Positions 43,722-53,824 of a DNA stretch of 64,000 nt are shown one piece after another; position 1 is the first letter of the stretch; every line of letters starts with the position of its first letter. Both the position numbers and the translations under genes were made by a program. The notes beneath the pieces were generated by a model. It did not search any database and was not told the DNA's origin. It saw only the letters and a list, made by a program, of their open reading frames with translations. The DNA is from Bacillota bacterium (GTDB lineage Bacteria > Bacillota > Clostridia > Peptostreptococcales > Anaerovoracaceae): contig JALEJU010000006.1 of NCBI GenBank assembly GCA_022769485.1, positions 62,001 to 126,000 on the forward strand, in the 5' to 3' direction.

Positions 43722-43747
43722 AAAAAAGGTGATAATTCCCACCTTTT
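43722..43747 (-). terminator. Terminator after mtaB
   Basis: AAAAGGTG (43724-43731) pairs with CACCTTTT (43740-43747), directly adjoining the mtaB stop; the stem base continues into TTTT leftward. Confidence 0.65.
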
Positions 43748-45094
43748 CTATTTTCCCCGGCACAAGGAACCCTGCATTCCGTCCCTGTATGCGGACTCTA
43801 ACTTCACATCCGCAAAAGAGTTTCGAAGATCCTGCGAACAGGAAACATAAGCTTTTATGTAATTGTCCGTATAGCCGAAAAATTCTCTGGTTTTTTCATC
43901 GTATTCTTCAAACAGTACGCGGCGCACAGTCCCCCGGTTGGATTCAAAAAACTGCAGAGCCGACCGTTCCCCGGCTTTCGCCAGTTCTGCTGCTCTTCTC
44001 TTCTTTACCTCCGCGGGAATCTGACCGGGCATTTCCGCAGCTGCTGTTCCCGGGCGTCTGGAATATGGGAATACATGAACCTTGCAGTATTTTATCCGGC
44101 TGACCATATCCAAGCTGTCTTCAAAATCCTCCTCACTCTCCCCCGGAAAGCCTGCGATAATATCCGTAGACAATCCGTAGCAAGGATCCGCTCTGCGCAA
44201 AGCTTCCGCAATTTCCAAATATTCGTTTCGATCATAACGCCGGTTCATTGCTTTTAAAACGCGGTCGCTTCCGCTTTGCAGAGAAAGATGCAGATGACAG
44301 CAAAGCTTTTCGTAACACAAAAGCCGCTTTACACATTCCGTATTTACAACCGTAGGTTCCAGAGAACTGAGCCTGATTCGAAAATCACCCGGAAGATCGT
44401 TCAGCATGCGGATCATCATTTCAATCCCAAAGAAAGTTTCTTCCCCATTCGGCTGACCATACCGGCTGCGGAATTCTTTTTCCGTTCCATACAAAGCCGT
44501 ATTGATTCCGGCCAGAACGATTTCTTTAAATCCCTGAGAGATCAGCAGCTTTGCTTCCTCTAAAACCGCTTCCGGATTTCTGCTTCGTACCGTTCCCCTG
44601 GCATAAGGAATAATGCAGTAAGAACAAAAACGGTCGCATCCTTCCTGAATTTTGATCACGGCTCTCGTACGGGATTCCATAGAAGTAATGAGTCCGTTTT
44701 CCTCGTATTCCCGCAGCGTTTCCCGACCCGCAACATAATTCCTTCGAATCCGGTCTCCCAGAAATCGTTCTACATATTCCATAATCCGGCCTTTTTCATT
44801 TACGCCGCAGATGATGTCAACCTCCGGAATCGCCTCTACCTCCTCCGGGCTGATCTGGGAATAACACCCCACAACTGCCGTAACGCAATCCGGATTTTTT
44901 TTCTTCATACGGCGAATATACTGACGGGATTTTCGGTCTGCCAAGCGCGTAACGGTACAGGTATTAACAACGTAAATGTCCGCCGTTTCATCCTCCTGCA
45001 CAATCTCATACCCCGCATTTCGGAACCGCTCCGACATGAGCTGTGTTTCGTATTGATTTACTTTACACCCTAACGTATAAAATGCTGCCTTCAT
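43748..45094 (-). CDS. mtaB: tRNA t6A37 methylthiotransferase MtaB
   Basis: 448 aa from the ATG at 45094 (GAGG six bases upstream); earlier in-frame starts at 45100 and 45109 lie within the ribosome site. N-terminal UPF0004 domain with cluster Cys in 'TLGCKVNQYETQ', 'VNTCTVT' and 'VGCYSQ', then radical SAM 'CDRFCSYCIIPYARG' (~150) and a C-terminal TRAM domain. It converts t6A to ms2t6A in tRNAs using two [4Fe-4S] clusters. Confidence 0.96.
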   Translation of the reverse strand: MKAAFYTLGCKVNQYETQLMSERFRNAGYEIVQEDETADIYVVNTCTVTRLADRKSRQYIRRMKKKNPDCVTAVVGCYSQISPEEVEAIPEVDIICGVNEKGRIMEYVERFLGDRIRRNYVAGRETLREYEENGLITSMESRTRAVIKIQEGCDRFCSYCIIPYARGTVRSRNPEAVLEEAKLLISQGFKEIVLAGINTALYGTEKEFRSRYGQPNGEETFFGIEMMIRMLNDLPGDFRIRLSSLEPTVVNTECVKRLLCYEKLCCHLHLSLQSGSDRVLKAMNRRYDRNEYLEIAEALRRADPCYGLSTDIIAGFPGESEEDFEDSLDMVSRIKYCKVHVFPYSRRPGTAAAEMPGQIPAEVKKRRAAELAKAGERSALQFFESNRGTVRRVLFEEYDEKTREFFGYTDNYIKAYVSCSQDLRNSFADVKLESAYRDGMQGSLCRGK

Positions 45095-45170
45095 ATCCAT
45101 CCTCAACAATTCTCAAAGGTTTTTTTATCATACCCGTTCCTTTTTACCCCGTCAAGTTCTCAGCAAAGCA

Positions 45171-45188
45171 TAAAACACATATGTTTTA
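45171..45188. promoter_or_regulatory. Palindrome upstream of the M23-deacetylase gene
   Basis: TAAAACA-CATA-TGTTTTA is a 7-bp palindrome flanked on both sides by the direct repeat AGCAAAG. It ends 27 bp before the start codon. A regulator site is possible; no known consensus was recognised. Confidence 0.4.
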
Positions 45189-45215
45189 GCAAAGTATTTG
45201 GAAAGAGTGATTCTT

Positions 45216-47090
45216 ATGAGAAAACAAAACCGCTTCCGGCTCTGCGGCAAATCCGCTCTGCTTTTCTTTTTTGCGCTTCTGACCGTAATTGCCGCAATCC
45301 TGCTTTCTTACCGGCTTTCTTCGGAAATACCCGTATGGGGACATAAAGATCCGAAGGAAATCACATGGGTGGATTTCTCCGTTCCCTATGAGCTTTTAGA
45401 ACAAACGATGGAACTGGATATTGAAAGTTACGGATCTGAAACCCATCTGAACTGGATCGAACTGCTGGCCTGCTTAGGCGCAAAATACGGCGGCAATTTC
45501 AGTCTCTACAAATCGTCGGATCTGGACGCCCTTGTGGAAAAGCTTCGGAGCGGGGAAATTGCAGCTCATTTGATGAAAGGTACAAATTATGATTACTATC
45601 TGGAAGCATATACGGCGGTTTTAGGCGGGTTTCTGGGTGAATACCAGCAGCAGGTGATCCGGGACAACGGAGAAAACAAGCAGGAATTGGTCTGGGAAAA
45701 AACGTACGGTTTAAAAGCGTATTCCCCTATTGCAGCCGGTTATTGGTACAGCGATTACGATGATTTCGGAGCGGGACGCTCTTACGGCTACAAAAGAAAG
45801 CATTTTGGCCACGACTTAATGGTATCCGTAGGAACACCCATTATTGCTGTAGAAAGCGGAATCGTGGAAACCCTCGGATGGAATCAGTACGGCGGCTGGC
45901 GAATCGGTATCCGCAGCCTTGACAGCAAACGTTACTATTATTACACCCATCTGCGCAAGGGAACGCCTTACGCTTCCGGTCTGTATGAAGGAAAAGCAGT
46001 AAGCGCCGGAGATTTGATCGGATATTCCGGGCAAACCGGGTACAGTACGAAAGAAAATGTAAACAATATCCGTCAGCCTCATCTTCATTTCGGCATTCAG
46101 CTGATATTCGACGAGGCGAAAAAAGACGACCCCAATGAAATCTGGGTAGACCTTTACGCCATTACACGCCTGCTGTCCAAACACCGTTCCCGGCTCTGCT
46201 ATGACGAAAGTACAAAGCAGCTGGTTCGCGCCTTGAAAATCAAAGAACCATCCAATTATTCACAAACAAAAGAAACTGCATCCGGCATAGTCTCTCCAAA
46301 AACCTCTTCCGCGGATGAAGAAAACACCGCGGCGGTTCCCATTCTTATGTATCACGGGTTGATTAAAGATCCGGCTCTGCAAAACCGCTTTATGATCGAC
46401 CCCGCATTATTGGAATCTGATTTGAAATATTTAAAATCACAAGGCTATACGGCCGTAGTAATGAGCGATTTGATCGCATATGTAAAAGACGGGAAAGCGC
46501 TTCCGGAAAAACCCATCGTCCTTACCTTCGATGACGGGTTTTACAACAATTATTATTACGCATGGCCCCTTTTGCAGAAATACGGAATGAAAGGCGTTAT
46601 CTCTGTTGTGGGCGCACTTACAGACAACACCAGTCAAATGGGAAGCGAGAAAGATAATCCCAATTATTCGTATCTTACCTGGCTGGAAATCGGTGAAATG
46701 CAGGAATCCGGGGTAATTGAAATTCAAAATCACAGCTATAATTCCCATACAAATACCAAACAAAGGAAAGGAGTCAAGCGAAACAGCGGCGAAAGCAAGG
46801 AAGATTACCGCGCATATTTGAAGGAAGACCTGGGATTCATGCAGGAAAGAACGGAGCTTATGACAGGAAAGATCCCCACTACATTTACTTTTCCCTACGG
46901 AGCTTTAAATGAAGACTCTACAGTCTATTTAAAAGAACTGGGATTTCAGGCTTCCCTGTCCTGCACCGAGGGCATCAATTACTTGACCGGAAACAGCAGC
47001 GATGAAGATGCTCTGTTCAACCTGAAACGAATTCTGAGGCCGCCCGGGCAAAGCTCTGAGGACTTTTTCAAGGAAAACGGGATTATGTAA
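45216..47090 (+). CDS. M23 endopeptidase fused to NodB polysaccharide deacetylase
   Basis: 624 aa from the ATG at 45216; an upstream TTG at 45198 lies in the ribosome site GGAAAGAG. One membrane helix ~14-31 anchors the protein outside the cell. Residues ~165-325 are an M23/LytM domain with a complete zinc site: H196 and D200 ('HFGHD'), H245, H289 and H291 ('QPHLHFG'). A Ser/Thr linker (~345-372) leads to a NodB deacetylase (~373-600) with D439/D440 in 'LTFDDGF' and zinc ligands H506 and H511 in 'NHSYNSH'. The protein could cut peptide bridges and deacetylate glycans of one wall. It lies alone on the plus strand within a minus-strand operon region; a spore-cortex or sporulation role is only a guess. 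Confidence 0.9.
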   Translation: MRKQNRFRLCGKSALLFFFALLTVIAAILLSYRLSSEIPVWGHKDPKEITWVDFSVPYELLEQTMELDIESYGSETHLNWIELLACLGAKYGGNFSLYKSSDLDALVEKLRSGEIAAHLMKGTNYDYYLEAYTAVLGGFLGEYQQQVIRDNGENKQELVWEKTYGLKAYSPIAAGYWYSDYDDFGAGRSYGYKRKHFGHDLMVSVGTPIIAVESGIVETLGWNQYGGWRIGIRSLDSKRYYYYTHLRKGTPYASGLYEGKAVSAGDLIGYSGQTGYSTKENVNNIRQPHLHFGIQLIFDEAKKDDPNEIWVDLYAITRLLSKHRSRLCYDESTKQLVRALKIKEPSNYSQTKETASGIVSPKTSSADEENTAAVPILMYHGLIKDPALQNRFMIDPALLESDLKYLKSQGYTAVVMSDLIAYVKDGKALPEKPIVLTFDDGFYNNYYYAWPLLQKYGMKGVISVVGALTDNTSQMGSEKDNPNYSYLTWLEIGEMQESGVIEIQNHSYNSHTNTKQRKGVKRNSGESKEDYRAYLKEDLGFMQERTELMTGKIPTTFTFPYGALNEDSTVYLKELGFQASLSCTEGINYLTGNSSDEDALFNLKRILRPPGQSSEDFFKENGIM

Positions 47091-47128
47091 TTTGATCGTC
47101 TTTGTACCGCGGAAGACTCCATGGTCGG

Positions 47129-47866
47129 CTACAATTCCAGCTCATACATGACCATAGCCAGCGCCGCCGGGCCGGCAGTCTCCGTTCGAAGAATGGTTTT
47201 CCCTAAAGTCACGGAATACGCCCCTTTTTCCATAGCTGTTTCAACCTCCTGTTTGGAAAATCCGCCCTCGGGGCCAATGATCACAGCCAAGGTACCCGGC
47301 GTTTTCTCAAAGCTTCGCAGCGCTGTTTTTAAAGACAGCTTTTCTTCCGATTCATAGGGAATCAAAACCCGGTCATACTGCGCAAACGCATCCGCTGCTT
47401 CTTTAAAAGAAACAGGCTTTGCAATTTCCGGCTTAAGTCCGCGTCTGCACTGCTTAACCGCCTCGTCCGCCACCTTCTGCCACCGATCCAGCTTCTTCCC
47501 GAAGTTTCCTTTTTCCGTTACCACCGTCCGCTCCGTAAACACCGGTACGATTCGATCGACTCCCAGTTCCACGCATTTTTGAATGATGGTCTCCATCTTT
47601 CCCTGTTTGGGAATGCCCTGATATAAAGTTACCCGCAGCTTCGGCTCTCTGGCAAAAGGCTGTTTATGCAGAATTCGGGTCAAAACAATCCCCGGCTCTG
47701 CGGATTCAATCTCCACATCGTATTCGCACTCCGTAGAATCGGAGATTTCCAGTTTGTCTCCTTCCCGAAGCCGCAAAACTTTCGTGATATGTTTTATATC
47801 ATCCGGATCGGTAATTTCAATACGCCCATCCGAAACGGCATCCGGCTCTACAAAAAATCTGCTCAT
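47129..47866 (-). CDS. rsmE: 16S rRNA (uracil-1498-N3)-methyltransferase
   Basis: 245 aa. N-terminal PUA-like part and C-terminal SPOUT (trefoil-knot) domain with 'VIGPEGGFSKQEVETA' (~195) and 'LGKTILRTETAGPAAL' (~222), diagnostic of RsmE. Starts 6 bp after prmA. Confidence 0.97.
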   Translation of the reverse strand: MSRFFVEPDAVSDGRIEITDPDDIKHITKVLRLREGDKLEISDSTECEYDVEIESAEPGIVLTRILHKQPFAREPKLRVTLYQGIPKQGKMETIIQKCVELGVDRIVPVFTERTVVTEKGNFGKKLDRWQKVADEAVKQCRRGLKPEIAKPVSFKEAADAFAQYDRVLIPYESEEKLSLKTALRSFEKTPGTLAVIIGPEGGFSKQEVETAMEKGAYSVTLGKTILRTETAGPAALAMVMYELEL

Positions 47867-47872
47867 ACCGCT

Positions 47873-48817
47873 TTATCTGCCTCCTGTTTCCGCTTTTTTA
47901 GCAACGATCGCGCACCATTCTCCCTCTTCCGGAATTTCTAAAACGGTAAATCCACAGGAACGAACGGCCTCCGCCACCTGCTCCTTTTTTTCAATCAAAA
48001 TACCGGAGGAAATATATACACCGCCGGGCAGCAAGTGTTTTTCCACATCCGCAGAAAGCATAATGACCAAATCCGCCATTAAATTTGCGACAATCAAGTC
48101 CGCTTTCCAATCCAACCCTTTTGTTAAATCACCCTCTGTAACCGAAATCCGGTCAGACAGACCGTTTCGTTCCACATTTTCTCTGGCAACCCGCACAGCA
48201 TCCGGGTCGATTTCGATTCCCAGCACTTGAGAAGCTCCCAGAAGAGCCCCGGCCATAGCTAAAATTCCGGAACCGCAGCCCACGTCTAAAATTTTTGTTT
48301 TTCCCTCCGACAGGTATTTTTCAATTGCCCGAATACACAAAACAGTTGTGGGATGGGTACCGGTTCCGAACGCCATACCCGGGTCGATTTCAATGATCAG
48401 TTCTTCCCCGGAAGTCGGTTTGTATTCCTCCCAGCTTGGCTTTACTACAATGCGTTCCGTAATCTTGGAAGGTTTAAAATATTCTTTCCATTTATCTTTC
48501 CAATCATCATCGCAGACACTGCAAATCTCAACCTTTTCTGCCGGAACACATTCCGCTTCGTATGTAACTTTATCCAAAAGTTCCACTCCTTCGACAGAAT
48601 CTTCCAAATAAAACGTCACGCTGCAGGGAACGTTTTCCAATTCATAAAGACTTTCATCCACATAATCCCACTCGTATCCCTTCTTTTTTTTGAGAAAATC
48701 CTGAAAATCTTTCGGATCTTCCACGACAAAACCCCCGATTCCCATATCTTCCAGTCTGAGAATCAGGGGTTCTAATTTATCTGCTTCCACAAAAATTTTA
48801 ACCTGCGTATAATTCAT
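47873..48817 (-). CDS. prmA: Ribosomal protein L11 methyltransferase
   Basis: 314 aa. N-terminal L11-binding domain (~1-60) and a class I methyltransferase with 'GMAFGTGTHPTT' (~145), 'ILDVGCGSGILAMAGALLGA' and 'DLIVANLMADLV' (NxM-type catalytic loop). Trimethylates L11. Located after dnaJ as in Bacillus. Confidence 0.96.
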   Translation of the reverse strand: MNYTQVKIFVEADKLEPLILRLEDMGIGGFVVEDPKDFQDFLKKKKGYEWDYVDESLYELENVPCSVTFYLEDSVEGVELLDKVTYEAECVPAEKVEICSVCDDDWKDKWKEYFKPSKITERIVVKPSWEEYKPTSGEELIIEIDPGMAFGTGTHPTTVLCIRAIEKYLSEGKTKILDVGCGSGILAMAGALLGASQVLGIEIDPDAVRVARENVERNGLSDRISVTEGDLTKGLDWKADLIVANLMADLVIMLSADVEKHLLPGGVYISSGILIEKKEQVAEAVRSCGFTVLEIPEEGEWCAIVAKKAETGGR

Positions 48818-48832
48818 AATTTTTTACATGCG

Positions 48833-48859
48833 GACAAAGGCTGAAAAACAGCCTTTGTC
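48833..48859 (-). terminator. Hairpin after dnaJ
   Basis: Perfect 11-bp stem (48833-48843 with 48849-48859) with a 5-nt loop. Only a short U/A-rich run follows leftward before the prmA start, so it probably reduces rather than stops transcription into prmA-rsmE. Confidence 0.6.
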
Positions 48860-48871
48860 TGTGCGCTTCTC

Positions 48872-50017
48872 CTATTTGAATAATTCTTTTACAGTATCCA
48901 GGAACCCTTTTCTTTTCGAATAGCAATCCGGCGTCAATTCATTGCTCATCTTTTGAATCGCCTTCTTCTGTGCCCCATTCAGTTTCGTAGGTATCTCCAG
49001 CGTAACCTTCACATAAAGGTCACCGCACCGGCCGGAGCGCAGCACAGGAACGCCCTTGCCTTTCAGCCGGAATACGGTTCCCGGCTGCGTTCCTGCGGGA
49101 ACCTTATACGAAACTTTTTCTTTTAAAGTAGGAACAACGATTTCATCCCCCAGAGCCGCCTGACTGAAAGTAATGGGGATTTCCAGAAGCAGATCCGAAC
49201 CGCTCCGTTCAAAGATCTTATGCTTCTGCACGCTGATTACCACATAGAGATCACCTGCGGGGCCTCCGTTCACACCCGGTTCCCCCTGCCCTTTTATGGA
49301 AATCACAGAGTCGTTATCTACGCCGGCTGGAATATCCACTGCAATAGTAACGCTCTTTCTCACACTGCCGCTGCCGCCGCATTCGTGACAAGGATGTTCC
49401 GTTATCTGCCCTGTACCGTTACATTTGCTGCAGGGCTGAACATTCGTAAATTGCCCGAAAGGCGTTTTCTGTGTGGTGCGCACCTCGCCGGTTCCGCCGC
49501 AGTTTGTACAGGTTACTTTCTGAGAGCCTTTTTCCGCTCCGCTGCCGCCGCAGGCATCACAAGCTACATATTTTGTAAGCCTGACATTCTTTTTCGTACC
49601 GAAAGCAGCTTCCTCGAAGGTGATGGTCATATTTTTCTGCAGATCCTGCCCTTTTCTCGGACCGTTTCTGCGGCTTTGGGAATATCCCCCGCCGCCGAAC
49701 ATACCGCCGAATAAATCGCCGAAAATGTCTTCAAAACCGCCGCCAAAGCCTCCTCCGAAACCTCCGCCGCCAAAGCCGGCATTGGGATCCACGCCGGCAT
49801 GGCCGAAGCGGTCATATTTCTCTTTCTGCTGCGGGTCGGAAAGAATGCTGTAAGCTTCGTTTACTTCTTTAAATTTTTCTTCTGCGTTCTTATCTCCCGG
49901 GTTTCTGTCCGGATGGAATTCCATCGCTTTTTTTCGAAACGCGGATTTAATCTCGCTTTCGGAAGCTCCTTTTTTTAATCCAAGGACTTCGTAATAGTCT
50001 CTTTTTTGTTCTGCCAT
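48872..50017 (-). CDS. dnaJ: Chaperone DnaJ
   Basis: 381 aa from the ATG at 50017 (AGGGGGA upstream; an open frame of 25 codons before it overlaps the dnaK/dnaJ gap and is not typical). J domain 1-70 with 'FHPDRNPGD', G/F-rich linker (~75-115), four zinc-finger repeats CxxCxGxG (~145-210, e.g. '[10 protein letters not shown]', 'CSKCNGTGQ') and the C-terminal substrate domain. Stimulates DnaK ATPase. Last of hrcA-grpE-dnaK-dnaJ. Confidence 0.98.
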   Translation of the reverse strand: MAEQKRDYYEVLGLKKGASESEIKSAFRKKAMEFHPDRNPGDKNAEEKFKEVNEAYSILSDPQQKEKYDRFGHAGVDPNAGFGGGGFGGGFGGGFEDIFGDLFGGMFGGGGYSQSRRNGPRKGQDLQKNMTITFEEAAFGTKKNVRLTKYVACDACGGSGAEKGSQKVTCTNCGGTGEVRTTQKTPFGQFTNVQPCSKCNGTGQITEHPCHECGGSGSVRKSVTIAVDIPAGVDNDSVISIKGQGEPGVNGGPAGDLYVVISVQKHKIFERSGSDLLLEIPITFSQAALGDEIVVPTLKEKVSYKVPAGTQPGTVFRLKGKGVPVLRSGRCGDLYVKVTLEIPTKLNGAQKKAIQKMSNELTPDCYSKRKGFLDTVKELFK

Positions 50018-50102
50018 TCTATCCCCCTGCCTCAAACGTCCACAAGGGACAGCCCTGCTTTTTCCAGAGTGCCCCTGTGGTTCCATTCGCATCTTTTATT
50101 TT

Positions 50103-51992
50103 CTATTTCTTATCTTTGTCATCGTCTACTACTTCAAAGTCTGCATCCACTACATTCTCACCGCCGGGGGCAGACTGCGCGCCGCTTGCGTCACCTGCGT
50201 TAAATCCTCCCATGTTGTTGGGGTCAAATCCGCCTGCCGCACCGCCGTTTTGTGCCTGCGCCTGCTGATACATCTTTGAAGAGATCGTATGGAACTGTTC
50301 GGTCAAGGCTTCTGTTTTCGCTTTGATTTCCTCTGCGGTTCCGTTTTCAAGAGCTTTGGACAATTCTTCCTTTGCAGCGTTGATCTTGGCTTTTTCATCC
50401 TCGCTCAAGCTGCCTTCGATTTCCTTCATGTTCTTTTCGGTTTCATAAACCAGAGTTTCCGCATGGTTCCGGATTTCAATTTCTTCCTTCTTCTTCTTAT
50501 CTTCTTCTGCGAAACGTTCCGCTTCCGCAACCTTCGCGTTGATTTCATCTTCAGACAGGTTTGTAGAAGAAGTAATGGTAATGCTCTGTTCCTTGCCCGT
50601 TCCCAAATCCTTGGCGCTTACATTTACAATGCCGTTTGCGTCAATATCGAAAGTAACCTCGATCTGAGGAACTCCACGGGGTGCCGGAGGAATTCCTGTG
50701 AGCTGGAAGCGTCCCAGAGTAATGTTGCCGGCCGCCATTTCCCGTTCACCCTGCATAACGTGGATGTCTACCGCGCTCTGATTATCCGCAGCGGTGGAGA
50801 AAATCTGACTTTTCTTTGTGGGAATTGTCGTATTTCTCTCGATCAATCTGGTGGCTACGCCGCCCAGAGTTTCGATGGACAGGGACAGCGGTGTAACGTC
50901 CAGCAGAAGCACGTCTTTTACTTCGCCGGTCAATACGCCTGCCTGAATTGCCGCGCCTACCGCTACACATTCATCAGGGTTAATGCCCTTAAACGGCTCC
51001 TTCCCCGTCATCTTCTTTACAGCTTCCTGCACCGCCACGATTCTGGTAGAACCGCCTACCAAGATAACCTTTTCCAAATCAGAAGTAGTAATTCCCGCGT
51101 CAGCCATAGCCTTTCTCATGGGCTCGATGGTTCTCTCAACCAGATCTGCCGTCAGCTGATCAAATTTTGCTCTGGTCAGGTCCATATTGAGGTGGAGCGG
51201 ACCGTCCGCATTTACGGTAATGAACGGCAGATTGATGTTTGTAGTCTGGGAAGAAGACAATTCCTTCTTCGCCTTCTCTGCCGCTTCCTTCAGTCTCTGC
51301 AGCGCCATCTTATCTTTCCTCAGATCCACGCCGTTTTCTTTTGCGAAAGAATCCGCGATGAAATTCATTACCGCGTTGTCAAAGTCGTCGCCGCCCAGCT
51401 TTGTGTCGCCGTTGGTAGCCAGGACTTCAAATACGCCGTCGCCCAGTTCCAGAATAGAAACGTCGAACGTACCGCCGCCCAGGTCATAAACCAGAATCTT
51501 ATGAGAATCCGTTTCTTTATCCAAACCGTAAGCCAAAGAAGCGGCGGTAGGTTCGTTGATGATTCTCTTTACATCCAAACCGGCTATTTTACCGGCGTCT
51601 TTTGTGGCCTGCTTCTGGCTGTCGCTGAAATATGCCGGTACGGTAATAACCGCTTCCGTTACCTTTTCACCCAGATAGCTTTCCGCATCCGCTTTCAATT
51701 TTGCCAGAATCATAGCAGAAATATCCTGCGGCGTGTAGGCTTTGCCGTCAATTTCTACTTTGTAGTCTTCGCCCATATGGCGCTTAATAGAAGCAATCGT
51801 TCTGTCGGGGTTTGTAATTGCCTGTCTTTTTGCGGTTTCTCCTACAAGGCGTTCACCGCTCTTTGCAAAACCTACGACGGACGGAGTTGTTCTATTTCCT
51901 TCAGCGTTTGCGATAACAACGGGCTCGCCGCCCTCTAAAACCGCTACGCAAGAGTTTGTTGTACCTAAGTCAATACCGATTATTTTACCCAT
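50103..51992 (-). CDS. dnaK: Chaperone DnaK (Hsp70)
   Basis: 629 aa. '[20 protein letters not shown]' opens the ATPase domain, '[15 protein letters not shown]' and '[14 protein letters not shown]' complete it; the peptide-binding domain starts near 380 ('[17 protein letters not shown]'). A Gln/Gly/Asn-rich tail precedes '[16 protein letters not shown]'. A long open frame on the opposite strand is a shadow of this gene. Confidence 0.99.
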   Translation of the reverse strand: MGKIIGIDLGTTNSCVAVLEGGEPVVIANAEGNRTTPSVVGFAKSGERLVGETAKRQAITNPDRTIASIKRHMGEDYKVEIDGKAYTPQDISAMILAKLKADAESYLGEKVTEAVITVPAYFSDSQKQATKDAGKIAGLDVKRIINEPTAASLAYGLDKETDSHKILVYDLGGGTFDVSILELGDGVFEVLATNGDTKLGGDDFDNAVMNFIADSFAKENGVDLRKDKMALQRLKEAAEKAKKELSSSQTTNINLPFITVNADGPLHLNMDLTRAKFDQLTADLVERTIEPMRKAMADAGITTSDLEKVILVGGSTRIVAVQEAVKKMTGKEPFKGINPDECVAVGAAIQAGVLTGEVKDVLLLDVTPLSLSIETLGGVATRLIERNTTIPTKKSQIFSTAADNQSAVDIHVMQGEREMAAGNITLGRFQLTGIPPAPRGVPQIEVTFDIDANGIVNVSAKDLGTGKEQSITITSSTNLSEDEINAKVAEAERFAEEDKKKKEEIEIRNHAETLVYETEKNMKEIEGSLSEDEKAKINAAKEELSKALENGTAEEIKAKTEALTEQFHTISSKMYQQAQAQNGGAAGGFDPNNMGGFNAGDASGAQSAPGGENVVDADFEVVDDDKDKK

Positions 51993-52049
51993 AACATATT
52001 CCTCCTGTTATCTGAATTTTAATTATTTAACGAAATTCTTCCGGATCGT

Positions 52050-52628
52050 TTATTCCGCAACCTTTACCATAGAAGGACGGATTACCCGATCATTTAAGAG
52101 ATAGCCTTTCTGCAGAACCTCTGTCACCGTACCGCTTTCTTTTTCGCTGTCCGCTTCCATGAGAACCGCATGGTGGAAATTCGGATCGAAGGGTTCTCCC
52201 TCCGCCTGAATTTCTTTTAAGCCGCTCTTTTCCAATACGCCCTTAAATTGTTTGAAAATCATCTCCATTCCTTCAACGAACCCATTGCCGCCGCAATCTG
52301 AACCGGCTGCAAGCGCTCGTTCGAAGTTATCTATTACATCAAGCAGCTCCGTTACGATCTTTTCGTTGGCGCGTGCGTAGATGTCGCTTTTTTCTTTTTC
52401 GAATCTTCTCTTGTAATTTTGAAAATCTGCCGCTAACCGCAGATACCTTGTCTGCAGTTCCTCCTCCTCTTCTTTATTTTCTTTTGGAGCTCCCGCAGTT
52501 TCCTCTGACGATTCCGCTTCTGCTTCCGCGCCGTTTTCAGCCTCTTCCGCTTCGTCTTCCTTCTGCTGAGCTTCCGCCTGTTCTTCTCTCAATTCTTCTT
52601 TAGCATCCGCTTCCGTCTGTTTCGTCAT
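52050..52628 (-). CDS. grpE: Nucleotide exchange factor GrpE
   Basis: 192 aa. A strongly acidic N-terminus (~1-55), a long coiled coil ('LQTRYLRLAADFQNYKRRFEKEK' region, 57-79) and the beta domain with 'GEPFDPNFHHAVL' (~150) and 'LLNDRVIRPSMVKV'. It releases ADP from DnaK. Overlaps the end of hrcA by 29 bp. Confidence 0.97.
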   Translation of the reverse strand: MTKQTEADAKEELREEQAEAQQKEDEAEEAENGAEAEAESSEETAGAPKENKEEEEELQTRYLRLAADFQNYKRRFEKEKSDIYARANEKIVTELLDVIDNFERALAAGSDCGGNGFVEGMEMIFKQFKGVLEKSGLKEIQAEGEPFDPNFHHAVLMEADSEKESGTVTEVLQKGYLLNDRVIRPSMVKVAE

Positions 52629-53664
52629 TCCCGTCTCCTTCCGCTAACTTAAAGGATTTGTTCAAATTATCCGTAATATACTCGATTACCGAAGTAACCT
52701 GATCATACTTCATTCTCGTAGGACCGATGACCCCTAATTTGCCTACCATTTTCCCGTTAATATGGTAGGTCGCCGTAATCAGGCTGCAGTCCTGCATGAT
52801 TTCATCCGTGTTTTCCTCGCCGATGGTAATAATTACGCCACTGTCGCGATTGATCAAAATATCAGTAAAATCCTTTTTCCGTTTCAGCATTTCCAAAAAA
52901 TGCTTTGCCTTTTCAATATCGTTGTACTCCGGAATGGAAAAGATATTAGTCAACCCTTCCATATAAAGATCAACGTTCAGCATGCTTTCCAGCGTACTCA
53001 GGAAATTCGGCATGATGTCGCCTGCCAGTTTCCCCATGGAATGGATATCCGATTCCAAATCACGGATCACATCTCTTGTCACGATGTCGCTTAAAGGCTT
53101 TCCTTTATAATTGTGCGTCAAAACCTTGGATAAAATCCGCAGCTGATCTTCGGTGTACGGGATTTTCATCCGCAGCGCCGTATTGGAAACCTTTCCGCTT
53201 TCCGCAACAATCATTAAAACCACCGTCTGTTCATCCACAGGAAGAATATTGATATATTTTAATCGATCTTCGTTGGGATCCGGTGTTAACGCAAAGGCGG
53301 TCAAGTTTGTGATTTCCGAAAGCAGGCTCGCCGCGTGCTCGATTGTTTTATCCAGCTCGTTGATATTTTGGAAAAGCTGCTCCGCAATACGCTTTCGTTC
53401 CGCCAAAGGCAGTTCATAGTGTTCCATCAGGTTATTTACATAAAGCCGATACGCTTTCGCCGAAGGAACGCGCCCTGCCGAAGTGTGCGGATGTGTCAAA
53501 AAACCCATTTCTTCCAAATCCGACATCTCATTTCGGATGGTAGCCGGGCTGATTCCCATATCATATTTTCTGGACAAGGTTCGCGATCCCACCGGCTCTG
53601 CAGAATGTATAAAGTCAGCTACAATCGCCTGCAGTATCTTTAATTTTCTTTCACTTAATTCCAT
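52600..53664 (-). CDS. hrcA: Heat-inducible transcription repressor HrcA
   Basis: About 354 aa; ATGs at 53670 and 53664 are both possible, the latter (MELSERKLKIL) has AAGGG at better spacing. N-terminal winged helix with 'EPVGSRTLSRKYDMGISPATIRNEMSDLEEMGFL' region (~25-60), then a GAF-like domain. HrcA binds CIRCE and is activated by GroEL. Autoregulated via the perfect CIRCE at 53684-53710. Confidence 0.98.
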   Translation of the reverse strand: MELSERKLKILQAIVADFIHSAEPVGSRTLSRKYDMGISPATIRNEMSDLEEMGFLTHPHTSAGRVPSAKAYRLYVNNLMEHYELPLAERKRIAEQLFQNINELDKTIEHAASLLSEITNLTAFALTPDPNEDRLKYINILPVDEQTVVLMIVAESGKVSNTALRMKIPYTEDQLRILSKVLTHNYKGKPLSDIVTRDVIRDLESDIHSMGKLAGDIMPNFLSTLESMLNVDLYMEGLTNIFSIPEYNDIEKAKHFLEMLKRKKDFTDILINRDSGVIITIGEENTDEIMQDCSLITATYHINGKMVGKLGVIGPTRMKYDQVTSVIEYITDNLNKSFKLAEGDGNDETDGSGC

Positions 53665-53683
53665 TTCCATCACCCTTGTCTTG

Positions 53684-53710
53684 TTAGCACTCTCGATTGG
53701 TGAGTGCTAA
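53684..53710. promoter_or_regulatory. CIRCE operator
   Basis: TTAGCACTC-9-GAGTGCTAA, a perfect match to the HrcA site. It lies between the -10 element (53721-53726 on the minus strand) and the hrcA start, around the transcription start. Confidence 0.98.
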
Positions 53711-53720
53711 CCTTAAATTA

Positions 53721-53749
53721 AATGTAACATCTTCCAATATGATTGTCAA
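53721..53749 (-). promoter_or_regulatory. Promoter of the hrcA-grpE-dnaK-dnaJ operon
   Basis: Minus-strand TTGACA (53749-53744), 17-bp spacer, TACATT (53726-53721). Followed directly by CIRCE. Confidence 0.85.
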
Positions 53750-53824
53750 CAACTTTTTAAAAAAATATCCATTGTTTTCAAAGCTTTTTCAAACGCCTGA
53801 TCAAAAGGAAGATACTGCTTAAAA

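Noticed and set aside
50289-51938. Long open frame (549 codons) opposite dnaK
   Set aside because: It is antisense to a perfectly conserved dnaK and has no recognisable domains or ribosome binding site; it is a codon-bias shadow.
53756-53824. Coding-like stretch between the acyltransferase stop and the hrcA promoter on the minus strand
   Set aside because: About 24 codons with no start codon or family match; too short to support.
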